Shown: piece after piece, positions 44,366 through 50,938 of the stretch
How positions within the stretch are numbered: the first letter of the stretch is position 1
Layout: each line of letters starts with the position of its first letter
Origin: an uncultured Lachnospiraceae bacterium
GTDB taxonomy: Bacteria > Bacillota > Clostridia > Lachnospirales > Lachnospiraceae
NCBI GenBank assembly: GCA_910588865.1
Contig: CAJUSJ010000005.1
Coordinates: 1-64,000, forward strand
Reading direction: 5' to 3'
DNA length: 64,000 bases
Position numbers and translations under genes: made by a program
The notes under the pieces: model-generated
Told to the model about the DNA's origin: nothing
Databases searched by the model: none
Seen by the model: the letters and a program-made list of their open reading frames with translations, nothing else

Positions 44366-46207
44366 TTGGCTCTGCCCCGGGCAGTGGTGTACTGCCGGTG
44401 CAGTACGGAAGAAGAAAGCCAGGCGGACGCTCTGCGCAATCAGGTTTTGGAGAGCGAGGCGTGCGTAAGGGAACAGGGGTGGTTCCTGGCGGATAAGTAT
44501 GTGGAGCTGAAAAGCGGAACCACCACAAAGGGACGGGCAGAATATAACCGGCTTTTTGAAGACCTGCTGACAGATAAATTTGACATTATCGTCATAAAGA
44601 GCCAGGACCGGCTTATGCGGAATGTGAAGGACTGGTATCTGTTTCTGGACAGAATGTTAAAGCGGGGGAAGCGCCTGTTTATGTACATAGAGCGGAAATT
44701 TTACACAGCGGACGACGCTCTGATCACCGGGATCAAAGCCATACTTGCAGAGGAATACAGCAGGGAGCTGAGCAAGAAGATCAATCATGCCCACCGCCGC
44801 CGCCAAAAGAGCGGTGGAAAGGCAATGCTGAATTCCAGGACATTTGGCTTTTCCAAACTGCCTGACGGCTCTCTGCGGGTAGTGGAGGAGGAGGCCCAGA
44901 TCATCCGAAAAATCTATGAGTACAGCGCGGCCGGATACGGCAGCCGCTCCATTGCCAACATTTTTTTAAGCCAGGGATATGTGAAGAGGACGGGAAATAC
45001 CCTGACAGCAACCGCGGTGGGAAGGATCATCCGCAATCCCCTGTACAAGGGGGTGATGATTATGAACCGGATCCATTTTGATTTTGAGACAAAAAAGACC
45101 GTAAAAATCCGGGAGGATCAATGGATTTACGGGCAAGGGACGGTGCCGGCTATTGTGGAGCCCAGGCTGTGGGACCAGGCGAACCAGGCCATGACAGACA
45201 GGGCCTCGGGTTTTTGCCGGGGAAATTATAAAAGGGGAAGCGCTCAGGGAATATACCAGCTGTCAGGAAAGCTTGTCTGCGGCCAGTGTGGGAAACCCTT
45301 TTACCGGACCCGGAGGCGGGGGCAGGGGGACAGGGAACGGGTGGTAATTGAATGGAAGTGCGGCAATTATTTAGAAAGGGGAAGAAAAGGACCAGAAGGG
45401 TGTGACAGCGTCCATGTGGAGGAAACAACCATCTATGATATCCTGGAAAAGGTAAGTACGCGGTACTATGGGTTCGGACAGCGGGAAAGAGACCATCTTT
45501 TGAACCATGGGATGGAGCTTCTGAGAAAATCTCTCGGTGAGATGCCCATGAAGCGGGAAAGGGAGAGGATAAAAGGAGAGGAAAAAAGGCTGGCAGGCCA
45601 GAAAGCTCTTTTGCTGACAAAGTTTTTGGAAGGGGTCATATCAGAGAAGGACTACCAAAAAAAGGACCATGAGTTGGAAAAAGCCATTATGGAACTGAAG
45701 AATAAGGAGGACGGACTGAAACAGAGGGGGGGAGAGATCCAGAATCTGGAGCAGAGGATGCAAAAAATCAGGGACAGACTGGAAAACGGCGGCATGGAAA
45801 AGGCGGCAGCGGCCCGGATGCTTGAGGATGTCAGGGAGATCCGGGTACATGAATGGAAACTGGAGATCTGCTTTGATCCGGTGAAAATAAAGGAAAACGG
45901 TCTGGCCGGGGAACGGGTGTCAGGGGATTTTGCCATATGGGAGGATTATCCATTCGCGCCGGAAACCGCGAGAGGAAGATATCTGGACCGAAGGAAGATC
46001 GTGGAGCTGATAAAGAGGGAGCCAGGTATGACGACCAGAAAATTGGCCGGGGAGATGGGGCGGTCGGTCTACATGACCCGCAACCGGGTGAAGGAACTGG
46101 TGAAGGGAGGATATATTCGGTTTAATGGCAGAGGAGGCCATGGCGTGTGGGAGGTTTTGAGAGAACTTCCGCATAAGGAGGAGAGCATCAGAGCCGGCGG
46201 ATTGTAG
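44366..46207 (+). CDS. Large serine recombinase with extra C-terminal winged-helix domain
   Basis: A 613-residue large serine recombinase. The resolvase domain (1-150) has the nucleophile S13 in YCRCST, and DRLMRN. A recombinase domain (~155-270; NPLYKGVMIMNR) follows. A zinc ribbon (~300-355) has LVCGQCGKPFYR and further Cys at EWKCGNY and EGC, and a coiled coil spans ~390-475. The C-terminal ~60 residues (RKIVELIKREPGMTTRKLAG, VYMTRNRVKELVKGGYIRF) form a winged-helix-like domain not usual for the family. It integrates and excises the element at att sites. The TTG start abuts the small ORF stop; GGAGGAGGAG is upstream. It ends at a strong terminator. Confidence 0.94.
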   Translation: MALPRAVVYCRCSTEEESQADALRNQVLESEACVREQGWFLADKYVELKSGTTTKGRAEYNRLFEDLLTDKFDIIVIKSQDRLMRNVKDWYLFLDRMLKRGKRLFMYIERKFYTADDALITGIKAILAEEYSRELSKKINHAHRRRQKSGGKAMLNSRTFGFSKLPDGSLRVVEEEAQIIRKIYEYSAAGYGSRSIANIFLSQGYVKRTGNTLTATAVGRIIRNPLYKGVMIMNRIHFDFETKKTVKIREDQWIYGQGTVPAIVEPRLWDQANQAMTDRASGFCRGNYKRGSAQGIYQLSGKLVCGQCGKPFYRTRRRGQGDRERVVIEWKCGNYLERGRKGPEGCDSVHVEETTIYDILEKVSTRYYGFGQRERDHLLNHGMELLRKSLGEMPMKRERERIKGEEKRLAGQKALLLTKFLEGVISEKDYQKKDHELEKAIMELKNKEDGLKQRGGEIQNLEQRMQKIRDRLENGGMEKAAAARMLEDVREIRVHEWKLEICFDPVKIKENGLAGERVSGDFAIWEDYPFAPETARGRYLDRRKIVELIKREPGMTTRKLAGEMGRSVYMTRNRVKELVKGGYIRFNGRGGHGVWEVLRELPHKEESIRAGGL

Positions 46208-46229
46208 AAATCCGCTGGCTCTGATTTTT
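46187..46229 (+). terminator. Terminator after the serine recombinase
   Basis: ATCAGAGCCGGCGGATT pairs with AATCCGCTGGCTCTGAT over about 16 bp (one G-U) followed by TTTTT. Confidence 0.9.
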
Positions 46230-46346
46230 GGTTTGTATTTTGTGGGAGAATTCGTTATACTGTAGATAAGAGAGGATACGCGAATATGGGTTTGCCTTTT
46301 GCGGGAAAAAGGTGCTGATCGGGGGGCAGGAAGAAGGATACCTGAT

Positions 46347-46374
46347 CCTGTCATTTCGTCCTCACACCTCTTTA
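46347..46374 (+). other. attR: right junction of the serine-recombinase element
   Basis: The element arm CCTGTCATTTCG ... CTCACACCTC (46347-46370) meets the TTTA core (46371-46374), after which the permease reading AAGATGGATATG resumes in frame. Confidence 0.85.
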
Positions 46375-46469
46375 AGATGGATATGCTGGTAATGTCTATC
46401 GTCATCCTGTGCATCCTGTCCACGGTTCTTTACCAGGCCATAGCGGCGGCGGAGAAGCGTTTTTTATAA
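46374..46469 (+). pseudogene. NitT/TauT-family ABC permease, 3' part
   Basis: Thirty-one codons plus TAA: KMDMLVMSIVILCILSTV and LYQAIAAAEKRFL, the last membrane helix and cytosolic end typical of TauC/SsuC permeases. The frame continues exactly from F231 of the 5' part if the element is removed at TTTA. Confidence 0.88.
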
Positions 46470-46479
46470 AGCTTAAGTC

Positions 46480-46507
46480 TTTACAATTTCCATAACTGTG
46501 CTATACT
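46480..46507 (+). promoter_or_regulatory. Promoter of the third MATE gene
   Basis: TTTACA, 16 nt, TATACT, starting 11 nt after the permease stop. Confidence 0.55.
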
Positions 46508-46590
46508 GAGTAGGCTGTATTTTATAAAGAAGGAGAAAGTCTGACAGACACTGCCGGTGAGGCGGGACGGTCAGTTACCATAAGATTGAG

Positions 46591-47937
46591 ATGAAAAGTT
46601 ATGAGATGGACATGTGCGATGGTTCCCTGTGGAAAAAAATCATGGTTTTCAGTGTGCCGCTGATGTTTTCCAATATTCTTCAGGTGGTCTTTAATATATC
46701 CGATGTGGCGGTGGTGGGAAAGTTTGCTGGTCCCATCGCCTTAGGGGCAGTGGGCTCCACCAGCATCCTGGTCACCCTGTCCACAGGCCTTTTGCTGGGG
46801 CTGGCAAGCGGGGTCAGCGCCCTGACAGCCCTGTATATAGGAGCCAGGAACCATGAGGAGATAAAAAAGACCGTGCACACAGCCGCTGTTTTGATGGGGT
46901 TTTCCGGCCTCCTCATCATGGTTGTGGGGATGGGGCTGGCGGGGGTGATCCTGACTGTCATGGGCACCAAGGATGAGCTGATCGGAGGGGCCATCTGTTA
47001 TCTCCGGCTGTATCTTCTGGGAACCCCGGCCCTGGCCATGTTCAATCTGGGCAACGCGGTTCTCAGCGCCGCGGGGGATACCAGAAGGCCCCTGTATTAT
47101 CTGACCTTTGCCGGTGTGGTCAATGTGATATTGAACCTGTTTTTTGTCATTGCCTGCAAAATGGGTGTGGCGGGAGTGGCCATTGCCAGCATTATCTCCC
47201 AGTATATATCAGCCGGGCTGGTTATAAGGCTTCTCTTTGTCAGCCGGGAAGCCTTTGGCCTGAGGCTTGACTGCCTGAGGGTGGACAGGGATAAGCTGCG
47301 GCGGATCTTAAGGATCGGGATTCCCTCGGCTATCCAGTACGCCCTGTTCGCGGTGGCCAATTTATTTGTCCAGGCCAGCGTAAACTCTTTTGATCATGTG
47401 ATGGTGGAGGGAAATTCCGCCGCCGCCAACACAGACCCGCTGGTATATGACATGATGGCTGCTCTTTATACAGCGTGCACCAGTTTTATCGCCCAGAATC
47501 TCGGGGCGGGAAAGCGGGACAGGATCTTGAAAAGTTTCTATATCTGCCTGCTGTACTCCTTTTTGCTGGGACTTTTTCTGGGGCTTGGGATCTATGTGCT
47601 GCGCTATCCGTTTTTGTCCCTGTTTACCAGCGACCAGGCTGTGGTGGACGCGGGGATCAAACGCCTTACGGTCATGGCCCTGTCTTACTGCGTCAGCGCT
47701 TTCATGGACTGTACCATCGCGGCTTCCAGGGGGCTTGGAAAGACCATTGTCCCCATGTTTATCGTCACCGCCGGCTCAACGGTGTTCCGGCTTTTGTGGA
47801 TATGGACGGTGTTTGCGTATTTCAGGACCATCGAATCTCTGTATCTTCTGTATGTATTTTCCTGGACCATCACCGCTGTGGCGGAGCTTATCTATTTTGC
47901 CAGGATCTTTAAGTCAGCAGAGATTTCCGCCGTTTAG
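46591..47937 (+). CDS. MATE family efflux transporter
   Basis: A 448-residue MATE protein (WKKIMVFSVPLMFSNILQVV, ISDVAVVGKFAGPIALGAVG, GVAGVAIASIISQYISAGL) with twelve predicted helices. An unusual insertion near residue 270 (FDHVMVEGNSAAANTDPLVY) interrupts the region after helix 7. It would export cationic or amphipathic compounds. No strong Shine-Dalgarno is seen directly before the ATG at 46591. Its 3' end overlaps the convergent DUF3842 gene by 24 bp. It lies outside the serine-recombinase element. Confidence 0.9.
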   Translation: MKSYEMDMCDGSLWKKIMVFSVPLMFSNILQVVFNISDVAVVGKFAGPIALGAVGSTSILVTLSTGLLLGLASGVSALTALYIGARNHEEIKKTVHTAAVLMGFSGLLIMVVGMGLAGVILTVMGTKDELIGGAICYLRLYLLGTPALAMFNLGNAVLSAAGDTRRPLYYLTFAGVVNVILNLFFVIACKMGVAGVAIASIISQYISAGLVIRLLFVSREAFGLRLDCLRVDRDKLRRILRIGIPSAIQYALFAVANLFVQASVNSFDHVMVEGNSAAANTDPLVYDMMAALYTACTSFIAQNLGAGKRDRILKSFYICLLYSFLLGLFLGLGIYVLRYPFLSLFTSDQAVVDAGIKRLTVMALSYCVSAFMDCTIAASRGLGKTIVPMFIVTAGSTVFRLLWIWTVFAYFRTIESLYLLYVFSWTITAVAELIYFARIFKSAEISAV

Positions 47938-48336
47938 GAGGGAGTCTACTTTTTCGCACACCATGCGGATATATTCGCCCAGCCCAGTCTCTTTGCACCC
48001 TACCACGTAGTGGTTGCACCGGTTCGCGGGGATCAGGATCTTGTAGGCTTTGCTGGAACCGATGGCGTGGGCGATGGCGGGAGTGATCTCCCCAAGAAGG
48101 GCATCGGCAAAGACAATGCCCATGGGGCCGATGATAATGTCAGAGTCACGGGCGTTGACGACGCAGGGATTCTCCCCCGTAGCCCCATGGTCTGCCCCGG
48201 CTTTCAGCATGGCAGCGGTGGCGATGGAGTTGGTGCCAATGGCGTACAGCTCAAGGGTCGGATGATTTTTCTTTAACTGTTCAATAACAGCCCGGCCCAT
48301 TCTGCCGCCCTGGCCGTCGATGATGGTGATTTTCAT
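47914..48336 (-). CDS. DUF3842 family protein
   Basis: A 140-residue protein with a Rossmann-like N-terminus (KITIIDGQGGRMGRAVIEQL) and the DUF3842 body (AIGTNSIATAAMLKAGAD, IGPMGIVFADALLGEITP, PANRCNHYVVGC). The family is conserved in clostridia and of unknown function; the GxGGxMG loop suggests nucleotide binding. The second ATG (48336) fits the AAAGGAA ribosome binding site better than the first at 48342. Confidence 0.88.
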   Translation of the reverse strand: MKITIIDGQGGRMGRAVIEQLKKNHPTLELYAIGTNSIATAAMLKAGADHGATGENPCVVNARDSDIIIGPMGIVFADALLGEITPAIAHAIGSSKAYKILIPANRCNHYVVGCKETGLGEYIRMVCEKVDSLLNGGNLC

Positions 48337-48459
48337 GTTCATTTCCTTTCTGTGTCTGAATCAGTCTTTGGATGTCAGGTGTTCTTTCTATTGTAATAGG
48401 CAGAGGCCGCGGCTGTCAACCGCGGGATTGCGGGATTCAAAACATCTGTAAAAAAATGC

Positions 48460-48488
48460 TTGCAAATGTAATATCCAGGTGCTATACT
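48460..48488 (+). promoter_or_regulatory. Promoter of the rimP-nusA-infB operon
   Basis: TTGCAA, 17 nt, TATACT, with a leader of about 88 nt before rimP. Confidence 0.65.
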
Positions 48489-48517
48489 ACATACGATAAC
48501 ATGATACATTGACTGAT

Positions 48518-48543
48518 AAAGAGTGGGCGCAAGTCCACTCTTT
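48518..48543 (+). promoter_or_regulatory. Leader hairpin ahead of rimP
   Basis: AAAGAGTGG and CCACTCTTT form a perfect 9-bp stem around GCGCAAGT, with a T-rich 3' side. It resembles an attenuator in the nus operon leader; NusA autoregulates such leaders in other bacteria. Confidence 0.5.
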
Positions 48544-48582
48544 CATTGTCGTAATAAAAAGGAGAAAGAGGGGTGACGCGGG

Positions 48583-49050
48583 ATGACAAAGAGAGAGCGG
48601 TATGAGAGCAAGACGGAGGCGTTTCTTCTGCCCCTGGTGGAAGAGCGTCATTTTGAACTGGTAGATGTGGAATATGTAAAGGAAGGGAGCAGTTGGTACT
48701 TAAGGGCCTATATTGACAAGGAAGGCGGGATCGCCATAGATGACTGTGAGACGATCAGCCGGATCCTTAGCGACTGGCTGGACAAAGAGGACTTTATAGA
48801 CGACAGCTATATTCTGGAGATCAGTTCCCCGGGGCTTGGAAGACCTTTGAAGAAAGAGAAGGATTTCGCCAGGAGCCTGGGAAAAGAGGTGGACGTGAAG
48901 CTGTACCGGGCCAGAGATAAACAGAAGGATTTTACGGGGATTCTGGCAGAGTATGACAAGAATACGGTCACGATCGAACTGGAGGGCGGAAGCAGGATGG
49001 TATTTGAACGGCAGGAGATCGCTCTGATCCGTTTGGCATTCGATTTCTAA
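48583..49050 (+). CDS. rimP: Ribosome maturation factor RimP
   Basis: A 155-residue RimP. The N-terminal alpha/beta domain (LVEERHFELVDVEYVKEG, LRAYIDKEGGIAIDDCETIS, YILEISSPGLGRPL) is followed by the SH3-like C-terminus (VDVKLYRARDKQKDFTGIL). It assists 30S subunit maturation. First gene of the nusA-infB operon; nusA follows after 27 nt. Confidence 0.97.
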   Translation: MTKRERYESKTEAFLLPLVEERHFELVDVEYVKEGSSWYLRAYIDKEGGIAIDDCETISRILSDWLDKEDFIDDSYILEISSPGLGRPLKKEKDFARSLGKEVDVKLYRARDKQKDFTGILAEYDKNTVTIELEGGSRMVFERQEIALIRLAFDF

Positions 49051-49077
49051 TATAGAAGATAGTTGGAGGATAAAGAA

Positions 49078-50313
49078 ATGAACAAAGAACTGTTAGAGGC
49101 ACTGGATATCCTGGAAAAGGAGAAGAATATCAGCAAGGATACCATGCTGGAGGCCATTGAGAATTCTCTGATCACTGCCTGCAAGAACCATTTTGGCAAG
49201 GCGGACAACATCAGGGTCAACATCAATCCTGAGACCTGTGATTTCGCGGTGCTGGCAGAGAAGGAAGTTGTGGAGGAGGTGGAGGATCCACTTATGCAGG
49301 TGAGCCTGGCGGAAGCCAAGATGATCGCTCCCAGATATGAGGTGGGAGATATCGTTCAGTTCCCCATTGAGTCCAAGTCCTTTGGAAGGATCGCCACCCA
49401 GAATGCCAAGAACGTGATCCTCCAGAAGATCCGGGAGGAGGAGAGAAAATCCCTCTATAAAGACTGGTATGCCAAGGAGAAAGACATTGTCCCCGGAGTG
49501 GTGCAGCGCTACCTGGGAAGGAACGTGAGTATCAATCTGGGGAAGGCGGACGCGATCTTAAATGAATCCGAGCAGGTGAAGGGCGAGATCTTCCAGCCCA
49601 CAGAGAGGATCAAGGTATATGTCCTGGAGGTGAAGGACACACCAAAGGGCCCAAGGATTTCCGTGTCCAGAACCCATCCGGATCTGGTGAAGCGCCTTTT
49701 TGAGCTGGAGGTGGCAGAGGTGAAGGATGGCACCGTGGAGATCAAGTCCATCGCCAGGGAGGCAGGCTCCAGAACCAAGATCGCGGTCAAGTCCAATGAA
49801 CCAAACGTAGATCCAGTAGGCGCCTGCGTGGGGCTTAACGGCGCCAGGGTCAACTCCATTGTCAGCGAGCTGCGTGGGGAGAAGATCGATATCATCAACT
49901 GGGACGACAACCCGGCCTATCTCATTGAGAATGCCCTTAGCCCGGCCAAGGTCATCTGCGTGGTGGCGGATGAGGAGGCCAGGGAGGCCCAGGTCATTGT
50001 GCCAGACTACCAGCTTTCCCTGGCCATTGGAAAGGAAGGACAGAATGCCAGGCTGGCCGCCAAGCTGACAGGATTTAAGATCGATATAAAGAGCGAGACC
50101 CAGGCCAGAGAGTTGGGCCTGTTTGAGGAGATGGGGATCGAAGGTCAGACGGAAGGGGTCTATGAGACTTATGAGGAGGCCTATCCGGAAAGTTATGATG
50201 ATTATCAGGAGGATTATGAGGATAACGGTCAGGAAGGCCTGGGGGAAGGATACCAGGAAGCAGGCCAGGATGACGATCAGAACGACTACCAGGATGGCGA
50301 GATGCCGGAATAA
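49078..50313 (+). CDS. nusA: Transcription termination/antitermination protein NusA
   Basis: A 411-residue NusA with the RNAP-binding N-terminal domain (1-~135), S1 domain (VPGVVQRYLGRNVSINLGKA) and two KH domains (DPVGACVGLNGARVNSIV; LAIGKEGQNARLAAKLTG). The C-terminal ~60 residues are acidic and rich in Tyr, Gln and Asp instead of a structured AR domain. It controls pausing and termination. The ATG at 49078 has GGAGG 8 nt upstream. Confidence 0.97.
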   Translation: MNKELLEALDILEKEKNISKDTMLEAIENSLITACKNHFGKADNIRVNINPETCDFAVLAEKEVVEEVEDPLMQVSLAEAKMIAPRYEVGDIVQFPIESKSFGRIATQNAKNVILQKIREEERKSLYKDWYAKEKDIVPGVVQRYLGRNVSINLGKADAILNESEQVKGEIFQPTERIKVYVLEVKDTPKGPRISVSRTHPDLVKRLFELEVAEVKDGTVEIKSIAREAGSRTKIAVKSNEPNVDPVGACVGLNGARVNSIVSELRGEKIDIINWDDNPAYLIENALSPAKVICVVADEEAREAQVIVPDYQLSLAIGKEGQNARLAAKLTGFKIDIKSETQARELGLFEEMGIEGQTEGVYETYEEAYPESYDDYQEDYEDNGQEGLGEGYQEAGQDDDQNDYQDGEMPE

Positions 50314-50337
50314 GATTAGAATGGAAGTGAGACATTA

Positions 50338-50613
50338 GTGAGTACAAAAAAGATACCCCTTCGCCAATGTATTGGCTGTGGAGAGACAAAGAGCAAAAAA
50401 GAGATGATCCGTATCCTGAAGACGGAATCCGAAGGAATTATTTTGGATGCCACAGGAAGGAAAAATGGCCGGGGCGCTTACATCTGCCCCAGCGCTGACT
50501 GCCTGAGGAAGGCGGTGAAGACCCGGGGACTGGACCGCTCCTTTAAGACGCAGGTTCCGGCCCAGGTCTACGAAACTCTGGAAAAGGAGATGGAACAGCT
50601 TGTCGGACAATAG
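50338..50613 (+). CDS. ylxR: YlxR family RNA-binding protein
   Basis: A 91-residue YlxR protein (PLRQCIGCGETKSKKEMIRI, GRKNGRGAYICPSADCLRKA). The family binds RNA, and in Bacillus it has been linked to RNase P (RnpM). GTG start. It overlaps the next gene by 14 nt. Confidence 0.94.
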   Translation: MSTKKIPLRQCIGCGETKSKKEMIRILKTESEGIILDATGRKNGRGAYICPSADCLRKAVKTRGLDRSFKTQVPAQVYETLEKEMEQLVGQ

Positions 50614-50938
50614 AAATAAGATCTTGAACCTGATCGGACTTGCCACCAAGGCCAGGAAGACCGTCAGCGGTGAATTCTCCACAGAGAAGGCGGTAAAGAG
50701 CGGTAAAGCCTATCTGGTGGTAGTGGCGGATGACGCCTCAGACAACACCAGAAAGAAATTTACCAACATGTGTACTTACTATCAGGTTCCAATCTGTTTT
50801 TTTGGAAAGAAAGACGAATTAGGACATCGCATGGGCAAAGAGATCCGAGCGTCTCTGGCTGTGCTGGATGAAGGATTCGCGAGGGAAATGGTAAAACAAA
50901 TGAATATCAACGGAGGTAGTAAGTATGAGAGTCAATGA
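50600..50938 (+). CDS. ylxQ: L7Ae-family ribosomal protein (YlxQ)
   Basis: A 112-residue L7Ae/L30e/S12e-fold protein (LNLIGLATKARKTVSGEFS, KAYLVVVADDASDNTRKKF). Members bind kink-turn RNA. The TTG start lies inside ylxR and its stop inside infB (14-nt overlaps), so translation is coupled across the operon. Confidence 0.92.
   Translation: MSDNRNKILNLIGLATKARKTVSGEFSTEKAVKSGKAYLVVVADDASDNTRKKFTNMCTYYQVPICFFGKKDELGHRMGKEIRASLAVLDEGFAREMVKQMNINGGSKYESQ

Larger units (their letters stand above)
42445..46370 (+). mobile_element. Serine-integrase element carrying a MATE exporter, inserted in an ABC permease gene
   Basis: A 3926-bp insertion splitting the permease gene. It holds a structured left region, a MATE exporter, a small ORF and a large serine recombinase, all on the plus strand. 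Both ends share only TTTA. Joining the ends gives a 50-bp attP (right-end 46347-46370 plus left-end 42445-42470) with CCTGTCA/TGACAGG at positions 1-7/44-50 and CTCACA/TGTGAG at 15-20/31-36. Both are symmetric about a central TT, as expected for large serine integrases. No conjugation, replication or phage structural genes are present. Confidence 0.88.
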
